A DNA stretch of 64,000 nucleotides from Treponema pectinovorum (GTDB lineage Bacteria; Spirochaetota; Spirochaetia; Treponematales; Treponemataceae): the NCBI RefSeq assembly GCF_900497595.1, contig NZ_UFQO01000003.1, positions 311,532-375,531 on the forward strand, read 5' to 3'. Below the pieces are notes generated by a model. The model was not told the origin of the DNA, made no database searches, and was given only the letters and a program-made list of their open reading frames with translations. The translations under genes and the position numbers were made by a program. The stretch's first letter is position 1. Each line of letters opens with the position of its first letter. Shown piece by piece: positions 33,898-43,696 of this stretch.

Positions 33898-36117
33898 CTA
33901 CTGATGCATTTTATTTTGATATTGATACATGGCTTCTTTGAATGAATCCTCTTTTGCTAGCGCTAAGATTTTTTGATCTCTTTGCAAATCTGCAATCGCA
34001 AAAGAAAGTTCGCCACTTTGCGCTGTTCCTGTAATTTCTCCAGGGCCTCGAAGTTTTAAATCTTCTTCTGCGATTTTAAAACCATCCGCAGTTTCTCTTA
34101 TAGCCTTCATTCGAGCAATTCCGTTTTGGCTTATATTTTTTGAATAGATTAAAAAACAATACGACTGCTCGCTTCCTCTGCCAACTCTTCCGCGCAGTTG
34201 GTGCAGAGTGCTAAGCCCAAATCGGTCTGCCTGTTCTATTACCATGCAACTTGCATTTGGAACATTTAGGCCAACTTCTACGACTGTCGTTGCAACTAGA
34301 ATATCGATTTTTTTGTCTTTAAAATCTTTTAAGATTTGCGCTTGTGTTTCTTCGTCTATTTTTCCGTGGATGAGGGCAATTTTATATTCTGGATAGACTT
34401 TTGTCTTTAAAAAATTGTATGCGTCTTCCGCGGATTTTAATTTTTTTTTCGAGTTTTCTTCAAATTCCCAATCGTTTCTTTCTTGTATTGAAGTTCTCTC
34501 GATTGCAGGATAGACGAAATATGCTTGGTGTCCTTTTTGCAATTCTTTTCTTACCGCTTCATACGCATTTGCTTCATTTCCTTCTTTTGTAAGATAGGTC
34601 TCGATGGATTTTCTTCCTTGTGGCATTGTCTTTATGTCGAAGATATCTAAATCTCCAAAGGCTGTAAGTGCGAGAGTCTGCGGAATTGGGGTTGCACTCA
34701 TCATCAAAAAATTTGGTTCTTTTACTTTTGGATGTGTGCTAGTTCTGCCTTTGTTGAAGATTGCTTGGCGTTGCATAACTCCAAACCTGTGCTGTTCGTC
34801 AATTATTGTAAAGGCGAGGTCATTGTATTGAACCCGTTTTGAAAAAAGCGCATGGGTTCCTATGACTAAATTTATTGTTCCATCATTTAATGCTTGCAAA
34901 AGTTGAGAACGCCCCTTTGCATTTATGTTTCCTGTTAGGTATGCAACATTTACGCCCAGCGGCAAAAGTTCGCTAGCGATGTTTTCTGCATGCTGTCGTG
35001 CTAGAATTTCTGTTGGTGCCATAAATGCAACTTGGCTTTTGTAGTCGATTACTCGCAAAGCAAGAAAAAATGCGACCAGAGTTTTTCCGCTTCCAACATC
35101 GCCTTGCAAAAGCGCCCTTATCGAAGAAAAAATTGAATCGCGGTTTTGAGAATTATTTGAAATTTGATAACTATTGTCTATTTGGCGATTTAAAATCGTT
35201 ATAACTTTTTTTTGATCTGGGGTTGGTGTAAAGGCGAGTCTCTCAAGATAGTGTCTTTGTTTTGGAGAAAGTGAGTTTTTAAAATAAAAATCTACTTGTT
35301 CATGCGAGAGAGTTTGTTCGTCTTTTTGTTTTCCATCAAAAAAGATGGAATCGAGATTTATTGTGTTTTCTCCTGGAAGTTTGCCTCTATGTTCTAGCGA
35401 GGATTTTGCGATTGCAGTTAAAAACAAAAATAGTTCTTCGTAAACGAGGGTTTTGCGCGCGTTTTCTAATTCTTCGGGGCTTTGCGGATTGTGTATGAGT
35501 TTTATTGCTTGTGTTTTATGCAGTAATTTGTGCTTTAAAATCAAATATTCAGGAATTTCGTCATCTAGTCCGAGGGCAAACTGTTTTAATGCTTTTTCCA
35601 CCGCTTTTTGAACATTTTTTTGGGTTAAACCTTGCGTTAAATGATAGATTGGAATTATCCTCGTATTTGGCGGAAGGCTGTCTTCGTAATCTTTTAATTC
35701 GCCGTTTTGTGAAATTTTTTCTGCTTCAAAAGAAGTTGATTGCAAGGTGCCGTATCTTTGCTCAAATTTTCCACAAATGCTTATTATCGCTCCTATTGGC
35801 AGAAGTTTTTCTAAAAATGGGCGATTAAACGCGACGAGTTGTGCACTTGCAGACGAATCTTCTATCAAGATTTTTAAGGTTTTCATCCTTCCATAGCCAA
35901 ACCATTGATGAGCGGTAACCTTTGCGATTGTGTTCACTTTTTGATTTTGTAGAGCTTGGGCGAGATTTATTTTTTTTGTTCTGTCCTCGTATTCTCGCGG
36001 ATAAAATTGCAATAAATCTCCAATCGTAAACACGTTTAGGTTTGCAAAAAGTGCTTGTGTTGAAGGACCAATTCCAGAAAGAGTTGAAATTGAATTATTT
36101 ATTTCGCTTACTTTCAT
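33898..36117 (-). CDS. recG: ATP-dependent DNA helicase RecG
   Basis: RecG reverses stalled forks and processes branched DNA. The 739-residue product shows the N-terminal wedge/OB domain (GIGPSTQALFANLNVFTIGDLLQFYPREYEDRT), Walker A LQGDVGSGKTLVA, DEQH box TIIDEQHRFGVMQR, motif MSATPIPQTLALTAFGDLDI, and motif VI DRFGLSTLHQLRGRVGRGSEQSYCFL. It lies 12 bp after yggT on the same strand and lacks a clear ribosome-binding site, so it is probably translated by coupling. Confidence 0.97.
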   Translation of the reverse strand: MKVSEINNSISTLSGIGPSTQALFANLNVFTIGDLLQFYPREYEDRTKKINLAQALQNQKVNTIAKVTAHQWFGYGRMKTLKILIEDSSASAQLVAFNRPFLEKLLPIGAIISICGKFEQRYGTLQSTSFEAEKISQNGELKDYEDSLPPNTRIIPIYHLTQGLTQKNVQKAVEKALKQFALGLDDEIPEYLILKHKLLHKTQAIKLIHNPQSPEELENARKTLVYEELFLFLTAIAKSSLEHRGKLPGENTINLDSIFFDGKQKDEQTLSHEQVDFYFKNSLSPKQRHYLERLAFTPTPDQKKVITILNRQIDNSYQISNNSQNRDSIFSSIRALLQGDVGSGKTLVAFFLALRVIDYKSQVAFMAPTEILARQHAENIASELLPLGVNVAYLTGNINAKGRSQLLQALNDGTINLVIGTHALFSKRVQYNDLAFTIIDEQHRFGVMQRQAIFNKGRTSTHPKVKEPNFLMMSATPIPQTLALTAFGDLDIFDIKTMPQGRKSIETYLTKEGNEANAYEAVRKELQKGHQAYFVYPAIERTSIQERNDWEFEENSKKKLKSAEDAYNFLKTKVYPEYKIALIHGKIDEETQAQILKDFKDKKIDILVATTVVEVGLNVPNASCMVIEQADRFGLSTLHQLRGRVGRGSEQSYCFLIYSKNISQNGIARMKAIRETADGFKIAEEDLKLRGPGEITGTAQSGELSFAIADLQRDQKILALAKEDSFKEAMYQYQNKMHQ

Positions 36118-36129
36118 CTTTTTGCGTTT

Positions 36130-36738
36130 TTAAAACGGAAGATGAATAAATAAGTTGCAGACAATTTTTATCAGAAAATCTGCTAAAGTTACGCATAAAA
36201 TTGAAAAAACGATAGAAATTATAAGTGCTGTTGTAAAAGACAGTATTCGCTTAGAAAAAATCCCTGAAATTTTATATACGATAGGAGAAATCAATCTGTC
36301 AATTTGATCCCACAAAGGATTGTAAGAGTTATATGGACGATTTCGGGCAATCAAGCGCATAACCGCATAGATTATCAGGCGGATTACGAGAAGTGCAATT
36401 AAAAATTTTGCGATTGAAGAAATGAGCGACCAGATTAAACCTGTTATGACTGCAAGAAAATAGCCCACAGTGAGTTGATTCCCGTGAGAAAGGCTTGTAA
36501 AGATTGTTGCAAGTGCATACAAAGAACACAAGGCTAACGCTGGAGAAAAGTCCAATCCCTGAAATCTTAAAAATTTTATTTTACGAAAGACGTTTAAAAA
36601 AGGATCACATATTGACGACAAAATTCTTGCAAATTTTGAGTATGAAAAATTTGGAATCCAAGTTAAAAATATCCGTATCAATATTATGAATGAATAAATG
36701 TTTATCGCCGTTGCCAAAATCGTAAAAAATTGCCTCAT
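36130..36738 (-). CDS. YggT-family integral membrane protein
   Basis: The 202-residue protein has two copies of the YGGT unit. The first (residues about 10-100) shows RIFLTWIPNFSYSKFARILSSICDPFLNVFRK, the family signature for the paired membrane segments. The second covers 110-200 with RLIIYAVMRLIARNRPYNSYNPLWDQIDRLISPI. YggT proteins are poorly defined; in Gram-positives (YlmG) they link to division or cofactor insertion. GAGGTAAAC precedes the ATG. It is upstream of recG and downstream of dnaE on the same strand. Confidence 0.88.
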   Translation of the reverse strand: MRQFFTILATAINIYSFIILIRIFLTWIPNFSYSKFARILSSICDPFLNVFRKIKFLRFQGLDFSPALALCSLYALATIFTSLSHGNQLTVGYFLAVITGLIWSLISSIAKFLIALLVIRLIIYAVMRLIARNRPYNSYNPLWDQIDRLISPIVYKISGIFSKRILSFTTALIISIVFSILCVTLADFLIKIVCNLFIHLPF

Positions 36739-36770
36739 GTTTACCTCGTTTTAATCTGTTTGATATTTTT

Positions 36771-36827
36771 AGAACTCGCGGAATTTCTTATTTTCAACAA
36801 AAACTGAAAATAAAAAGCGTGAGTTCT
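36771..36827 (-). other. Long intercistronic hairpin between dnaE and yggT
   Basis: AGAACTCGCGGAATTTCTTATTTTCA (36771-36796) pairs with TGAAAATAAAAAGCGTGAGTTCT (36805-36827), a stem of about 22 pairs with a few bulges and an 8-nt loop. No clean U-run follows on the minus strand, so it could be a weak terminator or an RNA-processing or stability element. Confidence 0.5.
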
Positions 36828-36842
36828 AATCGAAATCACTTT

Positions 36843-39800
36843 TTATACAGCCCATGCATCTTTTACAAAAGGCTGATTTTTCACGCTCTCTATAAATTCT
36901 TTTGTTCCTGGAGCAGAAAGTTGAGTATTTGCTTTTATCGTATAAGAATTTTCTCCTGCGTTTACATGAAAATATACTGAACAATTACCTGTATTGCCAA
37001 ATAAAAATTCTTTTAAAGAAAAAATTTGTCTTTCTTCGCAAAATTCATCGTCGAGTTGAATATGAACTTCCTGAGTTGCCCTGTTTTGCAGAATTTGAGG
37101 GTCTTCCAATGAATCCACAATAAACGAAGGCTCTTCTCGTGAGGTGTCAATTTTTCCTTTAAATGCGTAGATTTTTTCTTCTTCGATTTTCGCTGAAAGC
37201 TGCTCCCAAGTTTTTGGAAAGAATGTTAAATCTATAGTTCCTGCATAATCCTGCAATTTCGCAAAAGCCATCGTAGTTTGTTTTTTTGTTACAATAGGTC
37301 TGAGTGAAGTAAGCATTCCCAAGGCTATGTAGTCTTTTCCAGAATTCCTGTTTTGCCAAGAATTGCTTCCACCTTCTTGAACAGAATTTTTTAATGCCTT
37401 TGCCTGTTTTACTTCTCTTGCCATATTTTGTGAATTGAGAGTTGCTTTTTCATAGGCTTTTTTGTAGTCGTCTAAAGGATGTCCCGAAACATAACAGCCT
37501 ATGAGTTCTTTTTCCATATTGAGTTTTTCCATCTTTGAGCAGTCTGCAACTTCTTCGTATTTATAGTCCGCAAATTCTTGCACTCCAGTGTCTTCAAAAA
37601 GACTTATCTGTCCTTCTTCTCCGCCAGAATGTTTTTTTTCTGTATATGCCCACGCTCGATCTAGGTTTTCGATTAGGGTTGGCCGGTTTTTGTCAAGGTT
37701 GTCAAACCCTCCGCATTTTATCAATACTTCTACGGATTTTTTATTTACGGCGATTTTTTCACCTTTTTTTCCGCCGGTTTCATCTTCGAGTACGTCTTCT
37801 TTTTGGCAGATTATCCTCTCTAAGAAATCCATAAAATTTTTAAACGGTCCATTTTTTTGTCTTTCCTTTACGATTGCTTCTGCCGCTCCTGTTCCCATTC
37901 CCTTTATTCCTCTAAAACCAAAGACGATGTGTCCATCAACTACATCAAAATTTGCGTCTGAACGGTTTACATCTGGCGGGTCAACAGGAATTCCCATTCG
38001 CCTTGATTCCTCAATGTATATAGGAAGTCCATCTGTAGAAGTTATTTCGTTTGTAAGGTTTGCTGCCATAAATTCTGCGGGGCAATTTGCTTTTAACCAG
38101 CCAGTGCGATATGCCAATACAGAATATGCAGCAGCGTGAGATTTATTAAAACCATAGCCTGCAAATGGAACCATTTTATCAAAAATTTCATCTGCATGCT
38201 CTTTTGTAAAGCCTTGTTTTATAGCGCCTTCTTCAAATTCAGCCTTTTTTCCCATCATAACTTCTGCTTTTTTCTTTCCCATGGCACGTCTAAGCATGTC
38301 CGCAGCACCCAAAGAAAAGCCTGCTATTTTTTGCGAAGCCTGCATGATTTGTTCTTGGTAAACCATTACGCCGTAGGTTTCTTTTAGGATGCCTTCCAGA
38401 CATTCATCCGGATAATGAATCGTTTCTGGCTTCCATTTGCCGTTTATATAGTCTGGAATGAATTGCATAGGACCTGGGCGATATAAAGCGTTTAACGCTA
38501 CAAGGTCTTCTAGTTTTTCTGGTTGGAACTGACGCAAGATTTTTTGCATTCCTGGAGATTCAAACTGGAAGACCGCTACCGAATCGCCTCTTTTAAAAAG
38601 ATCGAAAGTTGTTTTATCGGTTTCGCTGACTTTTGAACAGTCAAAAAGTTCTTCGCCATCTTTTTTATGTTTGTTGATTATGTCTTCTGCGTAGCGGATT
38701 AGCGAAAGGGTTTTTAATCCCAAATAGTCAAATTTTACAAGCCCACACGGTTCTATTATGTCCATCGTATATTGAACGCCAACTTCTCCAGTTTTTGAAT
38801 CTTTAAAAACCGGTGCCCAGTTTGGAAGTTCTGTAAGACCAATTACCATTCCAGAAGCGTGGAGACCTGTGTTGCGTTTGCAGCCTTCCAATTTTAAGGC
38901 GAGGTCAAAGAGTTTTTCGTATTTAGGATCGTGTCGGTAAGGAGCGAGTTGCCCTCCGTCCGGGAATTTTTCGTTGGCAGGTTCAAAACAGTTTTTTAAT
39001 TTTGCTTTTAGGTTTTCAGAAACTTTAGATTTTAGCATATTAACATCGTTGAGCGAGATTCCGAGTGTTCTTCCTACATCGGCAATGCAGTTTTTTGGTT
39101 TTAAAGTTCCAAAGGTTACAATGTGGCCAACCTGCGGGTCGCCATACAAATCTCTCGTATGCTGAATTATGTCCTGACGATAATCGAAGTCCATATCAAC
39201 GTCAAAGTCCGGCATGGAAACACGCTCTGGATTTAAAAAGCGTTCAAAAATCAGTTTAAACCTAAAAGGATCAATGTCTGTTATTCCAAGCGAATACGCT
39301 ACGAGAGAACCTGCCCCCGAACCTCGACCTGGGCCTATTGGAATGTAAGGTTTTGGCCGATTGTTTACATTGTCGTAAGTGGACTTTGACCAGTTTATAA
39401 ATTCCCAAACTATTAAAAAGTAGCCTGAAAAACCCATCTTAAATATGATTCCCAGTTCGTATTCCGCACGTTGCCGTATTATAGGAGTTATTTCTGGGTA
39501 TCTTTTTCTAAGGCCTTGTTCAACCAGATGGCGCATGTAGTCATCTTGATTTTTTGCGTAATCGTCTCCATGAATTCTAAATTCTTTTGGAAGTTCAAAC
39601 CGCGGGAGACAGGCTTTTAATTCTTCTGTCTTGTATTGATGAATTTTGAGGTTGCACATATTTGCAATCTTTACAGTGTTTTCGTAAGCGTCTGGGCAAT
39701 CAGGAAAAAGGAGTCGCATTTCTTCTTCTGTTTTAAAATACCATTCGTGCCTTTCAGCGCCCATCGTTTGATGCGGCTCTGTCATGTTCTTTTTAAAACC

Positions 39801-40550
39801 TATACAGCGCAGGCAATCCTGAGCTTCCCAATCTTCTTTTTCTACATAGTGAATGTCGTTTGTAACAACCAGCGGAATATCGAGCTCTCGGGCGAGTTTT
39901 ATCAATTTTTTGTTTACATATTTTTGGTCTTCAAGTCCGTGGTCTTGCAATTCAAAATAATAATGGTCTTTTCCAAAGAGAGCTTTGTATTTTAAGGCAA
40001 CCTCTTTTGCTTCTTCATCGCGATTTGCCAGAAGCAGTTGAGGAAGTTCACCAGCGATACAGGCAGAGCAGCAGATTATTCCTTCGTGATATTTTTCTAA
40101 AAGTTCAAAATCGATTCTCGGCTTTCCGTAATAAAGACCTTCCTGGTAAGCGATGGAAGAAAGCCAGCTCATGTTTTTGTAACCAGTTTCATTTTCACAT
40201 AAAAGTATCAGGTGAAAATAATGCGCTTGCCTTTCGCCGTCTTCTCCTTTGTGCGAATACGGAACATCATTTTTTTCTAAGTGGCTGCCGAATGCAACGT
40301 AAAATTCTTCGCCGACTATAGGATTTATTCCGTTTGCGTGGCAGAGTTTTTCAAAATTTAAAGCTCCAAACATATTTCCGTGGTCGGTTAGAGCGAGCGC
40401 TGGCATATTCAGTTTTTTTGCCTTTGCAACCAAGTCGTCCAATTTAGCGCAGCTGTCTAAAAGCGAATAATCCGAGTGAACGTGGAGATGAACAAAGCCC
40501 GAAACTGGAGTTCCTTCCGGTGCAGGCTCAAAAATCTTGTAATCTGCCAT
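36843..40550 (-). CDS. dnaE: DNA polymerase III alpha subunit
   Basis: This is the replicative polymerase, type DnaE1. The 1235-residue product begins with a PHP domain (FVHLHVHSDYSLLDS, ALTDHGNMFG). It continues with the catalytic core, with Asp residues in MPDFDVDMDFDYR, then GPGRGSGAGSLVAYSLGITDIDP, GYGFNKSHAAAYS, a helix-hairpin-helix region, and a C-terminal OB domain (MLTSLRPIVTKKQTTMAFAKLQDYAG). Proofreading must come from a separate exonuclease subunit. AGGAGA precedes the ATG. The gene is divergent from pth. Confidence 0.98.
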   Translation of the reverse strand: MADYKIFEPAPEGTPVSGFVHLHVHSDYSLLDSCAKLDDLVAKAKKLNMPALALTDHGNMFGALNFEKLCHANGINPIVGEEFYVAFGSHLEKNDVPYSHKGEDGERQAHYFHLILLCENETGYKNMSWLSSIAYQEGLYYGKPRIDFELLEKYHEGIICCSACIAGELPQLLLANRDEEAKEVALKYKALFGKDHYYFELQDHGLEDQKYVNKKLIKLARELDIPLVVTNDIHYVEKEDWEAQDCLRCIGFKKNMTEPHQTMGAERHEWYFKTEEEMRLLFPDCPDAYENTVKIANMCNLKIHQYKTEELKACLPRFELPKEFRIHGDDYAKNQDDYMRHLVEQGLRKRYPEITPIIRQRAEYELGIIFKMGFSGYFLIVWEFINWSKSTYDNVNNRPKPYIPIGPGRGSGAGSLVAYSLGITDIDPFRFKLIFERFLNPERVSMPDFDVDMDFDYRQDIIQHTRDLYGDPQVGHIVTFGTLKPKNCIADVGRTLGISLNDVNMLKSKVSENLKAKLKNCFEPANEKFPDGGQLAPYRHDPKYEKLFDLALKLEGCKRNTGLHASGMVIGLTELPNWAPVFKDSKTGEVGVQYTMDIIEPCGLVKFDYLGLKTLSLIRYAEDIINKHKKDGEELFDCSKVSETDKTTFDLFKRGDSVAVFQFESPGMQKILRQFQPEKLEDLVALNALYRPGPMQFIPDYINGKWKPETIHYPDECLEGILKETYGVMVYQEQIMQASQKIAGFSLGAADMLRRAMGKKKAEVMMGKKAEFEEGAIKQGFTKEHADEIFDKMVPFAGYGFNKSHAAAYSVLAYRTGWLKANCPAEFMAANLTNEITSTDGLPIYIEESRRMGIPVDPPDVNRSDANFDVVDGHIVFGFRGIKGMGTGAAEAIVKERQKNGPFKNFMDFLERIICQKEDVLEDETGGKKGEKIAVNKKSVEVLIKCGGFDNLDKNRPTLIENLDRAWAYTEKKHSGGEEGQISLFEDTGVQEFADYKYEEVADCSKMEKLNMEKELIGCYVSGHPLDDYKKAYEKATLNSQNMAREVKQAKALKNSVQEGGSNSWQNRNSGKDYIALGMLTSLRPIVTKKQTTMAFAKLQDYAGTIDLTFFPKTWEQLSAKIEEEKIYAFKGKIDTSREEPSFIVDSLEDPQILQNRATQEVHIQLDDEFCEERQIFSLKEFLFGNTGNCSVYFHVNAGENSYTIKANTQLSAPGTKEFIESVKNQPFVKDAWAV

Positions 40551-40688
40551 AATTTCTCCTAAAAATATTCTGCGTTATTCTATCACAAAACCGTTTTAAA
40601 AATCCGTGAATTTTTAGATATATATTTGAAGTCCAGCTGTCGATGTAATTTTGTTTGTTTTGTATTGCGTGAACCTTAATCAATAAAT

Positions 40689-40697
40689 TGCTATAAT
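40689..40697 (+). promoter_or_regulatory. pth promoter, extended -10, predicted leaderless
   Basis: TGCTATAAT (40689-40697) has the TG-N-TATAAT extended -10 form. The pth ATG at 40704 lies 6 nt after it, and no ribosome-binding site is visible. The -35 region is weak, as expected for an extended -10 promoter. Confidence 0.6.
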
Positions 40698-40703
40698 AAA
40701 ATC

Positions 40704-41360
40704 ATGATAAAACTTGTTGCTTTTTTAGGAAATTACGGACTTGAATACGAAAAAACTCGTCATAATGTTGCGTGGCAGTTTGCAAGAGAGCTTCCTTTTT
40801 ACGATAGATTAAACTGGCAGACCAAATTTAAAGGCGAATATGCCGCTGTTGAAACAGAAAAACTTGCAGAATATTTTGCTCAGACTGGAATGTATGCAAA
40901 AAAAGACGGCACTGCACCGCTAGTTCCGCAGAACGCACCCGAAAAAATTTATTTTTTAAAACCTTTCACTTACATGAACTTGAGTGGCGAAAGCGTTCTG
41001 GAACTTGCACATTTTTTTAAGATAGATGCAAAAGAAATTCTCGTTGTTCACGATGAACTTGAACTTCCGTTGGGAACCGTAAGTTTAAAGTGGAGCGGAG
41101 GGCTTGGAGGTCACAATGGACTTCGTTCGATGAAAGCCTGTTTTGGCACCGCGGATTTTTGGCGTCTGCGCTTTGGACTTACAAAACCTCTCAACAGGGA
41201 CATTGCAGATTACGTTCTTTCGCCTTTTTCAAACGATGAACAGGAAGTTTTATCGCAAACTTTTAGTGCCACAAATGAACTTTTTGCAAAATTTCTGCTT
41301 TCTACGGAAGAAAATCAGCAGAGGCTTTTGCAAGTCTGGAACAAGAAAAAAATAGTTTAG
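40704..41360 (+). CDS. pth: Peptidyl-tRNA hydrolase
   Basis: Pth cleaves peptidyl-tRNAs released from stalled ribosomes. The 218-residue product has LGNYGLEYEKTRHNVAW with the catalytic His20, FLKPFTYMNLSG (Asn), VVHDELELPLG (Asp), GGHNGLRS and the closing RDIADYVLSPF. An insert around residues 45-75 makes it slightly longer than E. coli Pth. It joins rqcH and alaS as translation-rescue functions in this window. Confidence 0.95.
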   Translation: MIKLVAFLGNYGLEYEKTRHNVAWQFARELPFYDRLNWQTKFKGEYAAVETEKLAEYFAQTGMYAKKDGTAPLVPQNAPEKIYFLKPFTYMNLSGESVLELAHFFKIDAKEILVVHDELELPLGTVSLKWSGGLGGHNGLRSMKACFGTADFWRLRFGLTKPLNRDIADYVLSPFSNDEQEVLSQTFSATNELFAKFLLSTEENQQRLLQVWNKKKIV

Positions 41361-41374
41361 CCGGATTTTACAGA

Positions 41375-41668
41375 TTTTACGGGCGGCTTTTTGCTCCACT
41401 AAAGTTTCGCAAAAATCAGGCTTTACAGGGTTCCGCTATTCGCTTCATTGCGACAAGTCGCAACGCTGCGCGCCCTTCCAATCCTTGCCACTTGTCGCAC
41501 AGGAGGTGCGACTTACAAAAAATATTGACAGTTTTGCAAAAACTGTCAGTTAAAGAAAAACACGGAAGTTCTTCGTTAACGCCAATCCCTTGCCGTTGGA
41601 AGCTCGCAGGCGGGTAGCGGGGCTACAAGTAGACCTTGCCGCTTGTCGCACACGGATGTGCGTTTCAA
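41375..41668. repeat. Modular GC-rich intergenic repeat, family 1 (copy E, inverted)
   Basis: Copy E begins 15 bp after the pth stop. Read on the minus strand it contains the modules of copies D, F and G in order. These are CAAGCGGCAAGGTCTACTTGTAGCCCCGCTACCCGCCTGCGAGCTTCCAACGG split by a GACAGTTTTTGCAAAACTGTC hairpin (41527-41548) and a GTCGCAC/GTGCGAC hairpin, ending GAGCAAAAAGCCGCCCGT. The remaining stretch to the barrel gene at 41811 is AT-rich with no gene seen. Confidence 0.75.
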
Positions 41669-41810
41669 TGATGTGAGGTTTCAATTTCGTACCAGTGGAA
41701 AATAAATAAACAAAGTTATAAGGTATTTATGTCGACCTCGTTCTGATGTCGTTATTATTTAGCCGTGTATTTCTACTTTTGAAAAGCGACTTAAAAAAAT
41801 AGGAAAGGAT

Positions 41811-43478
41811 ATGAAAATTACAAAAAAATTGATTTTTGTTACATCCGTTTTTTTTGCGTTAAATTATGCAATCGCGGATGAATGGGATGATTTTGGAAGC
41901 GATTCTGATTTTTCTTCTACTTCGCCTGTTGTTAGCATAAGCGGAAGTGCTAAAATGTCTGGTCGAGCGTACGCAGATTTTAGAGAAGATGGCGATTCTG
42001 GCAAAAGATATTCTGCAAAAGACCTCAAAGTCGAAAGCATCCCGGAAGCTTCCCTCAATTTTGATTATAACGGTTCATCTTCTGAAGTCTATTTTAAATT
42101 AAAATTCAATAAAAACTCTTTGGGCGAATATAAAGCGGATATCCTTGATGAATTTAGTGCTCGTGCGTATCTTGGAAATTTTCAGCTGGAAGCAGGCAAA
42201 ATGAAAGTTGTCTGGGGCAAGGGTGACAAAATTCACGTAGTCGATAACTTTAACGCAAACGATTACACGAATTTTGTATACCCAGACTATATTGAACGCC
42301 GAATTGCAGAGCCAATGTTGCGCCTAGTTTATTCAACAGCGTCAAACATTAAATTTGAAGCGATTTACACCCCAGTTATGAGCGTAGACCGCCTTGCAAG
42401 CGGTGGAATCTGGCAGCCTTATGCGTCTAAAAGGCTTGCTAACAATTTACAATCTTTTGTAAAAGCTTACCTTGTAAATGCAACTAACGCTAAAGTAAAT
42501 GCAAATAATCTTGCTTCTCAAGCGGCAACCCTTGCCTCTCTTTACGATAATGGTGCAGGAGACGCTAATGCTGGTGCTAAACTTACAGCACTTATTACAA
42601 ATAATGCTACAACGCTTGCTAAATATGGGCTTGATACGAGTACTCCTTTTACTATTATGAATACTGCAACTACTGCTATAACAAAGTATGTTGCTGCAAC
42701 GGAAACTGCCTATCTTACAGCCCTGTCTGCTTCTTCTAATGTTGCTTCTAATCTTTATCCAGATACAGCGTCTCTAAAATATGGACAAGCAGGTTTACGC
42801 AGCACATTTACGCTTGGGCATTTTGACTTAGGTTTTAATTATTACTATGGACACTACAAGCAACCTTCTAGCGACTCTACGAAAGTTGCTTCGTATGTTA
42901 CAAAAGTTTTGTCGGGAGCAACTATTACAGAAGACGATAAATTCCTTTGTTACGACAGATTGCAGGTTTTTGGTGTAGAAATGGCAACTGTTCTTTGGAA
43001 GTTCAATCTTAGAGGCGAAGGCGCATATTATTTAACAAAAGACACCGCAGGAGACGATTCAAGCGTTCACAACAATAGCATTCAGTGGGTGTTTGGTTTT
43101 GATATGGATTTGCCAGTTTCAAATGTAAACTTAAACGTTCAAACTCAAGGCAAATACGTGTTGAACAACAAAAAAATCAAAGATAGTGCAAACGTAAACG
43201 ATGTCGATTACAATTCTGACGACAAATACACGAGCAATAAGTTGATTGTAGATATTACCGATTCTTATCTGCACGAAAATATAAAACTCGACTTAAAAGG
43301 CATATACGAAGTTGAAACAAAGGATTTTGTCATAATGCCTTCTGTAACTTTTAAAACTGTTGACGATTTTTCTGTTACAGCGTCTGGAATGCTTATAAAA
43401 ACCGACAATGTAAATTCTGATTTTTATAACTTTAGAAGAAACAGTTTTGCGCAAATTTCTTGCAAATATTTGTTCTAG
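41811..43478 (+). CDS. Outer-membrane beta-barrel protein with Ala-rich insert
   Basis: The 555-residue product has a signal peptide (MKITKKLIFVTSVFFALNYAIA) and many amphipathic strands, such as SEVYFKLKFNKNSLGEYKADI, FQLEAGKMKVVWGKGDKIHVVDN, LGFNYYYGHY and INLNVQTQGKYVL-like. It ends SFAQISCKYLF with the terminal Phe of outer-membrane barrels. The GKMKVVWGKGD stretch recalls the start of DUF1302/porin-like barrels. Residues about 207-326 differ from the rest: rich in Ala, Thr and Asn, helical, and probably a surface loop. AAGGAT precedes the ATG. It is a single-gene unit. Confidence 0.82.
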   Translation: MKITKKLIFVTSVFFALNYAIADEWDDFGSDSDFSSTSPVVSISGSAKMSGRAYADFREDGDSGKRYSAKDLKVESIPEASLNFDYNGSSSEVYFKLKFNKNSLGEYKADILDEFSARAYLGNFQLEAGKMKVVWGKGDKIHVVDNFNANDYTNFVYPDYIERRIAEPMLRLVYSTASNIKFEAIYTPVMSVDRLASGGIWQPYASKRLANNLQSFVKAYLVNATNAKVNANNLASQAATLASLYDNGAGDANAGAKLTALITNNATTLAKYGLDTSTPFTIMNTATTAITKYVAATETAYLTALSASSNVASNLYPDTASLKYGQAGLRSTFTLGHFDLGFNYYYGHYKQPSSDSTKVASYVTKVLSGATITEDDKFLCYDRLQVFGVEMATVLWKFNLRGEGAYYLTKDTAGDDSSVHNNSIQWVFGFDMDLPVSNVNLNVQTQGKYVLNNKKIKDSANVNDVDYNSDDKYTSNKLIVDITDSYLHENIKLDLKGIYEVETKDFVIMPSVTFKTVDDFSVTASGMLIKTDNVNSDFYNFRRNSFAQISCKYLF

Positions 43479-43540
43479 CGTAAAGTAAAGTTACTTTATA
43501 AAAATTTTATCTTTGAAATTTTTACTTTGTTGTAACTTTT

Positions 43541-43620
43541 TGCGGGGTTTGGGGCAGAGCCCCAGGAGAAGGGGTAGGGCGCAACGCAGTGCGACCGCAG
43601 GGGAAGGCTTTCCCCTCCTA
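43541..43620. repeat. Short GC-rich intergenic element (copy I)
   Basis: GCGGGGTTTGGGGCAGAGCCCC, with a GGGGC/GCCCC stem, is followed by a GTGCGACCGCAG segment and a GGGGAAGGCTTTCCCC palindrome. It shares only short words with the family-1 repeats, so membership is uncertain. It lies between the barrel gene and the clpP promoter and may act as a terminator-like structure. Confidence 0.45.
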
Positions 43621-43661
43621 AAAAAATGAATTCTTAAATGATTTACAAAAATCTATTTTAT

Positions 43662-43690
43662 TAGACAACTGCGCTTATTTTTAATATATT
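43662..43690 (+). promoter_or_regulatory. clpP promoter, predicted leaderless
   Basis: TAGACA (43662-43667), exactly 17 bp, then TATATT (43685-43690). The clpP ATG at 43697 lies 6 nt further on. No ribosome-binding site is seen. Confidence 0.65.
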
Positions 43691-43696
43691 TTAACC

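Noticed and set aside
41361..41810. Insertion sequence after pth
   Set aside because: There is no transposase frame or terminal inverted repeat; the content is explained by family-1 modules.
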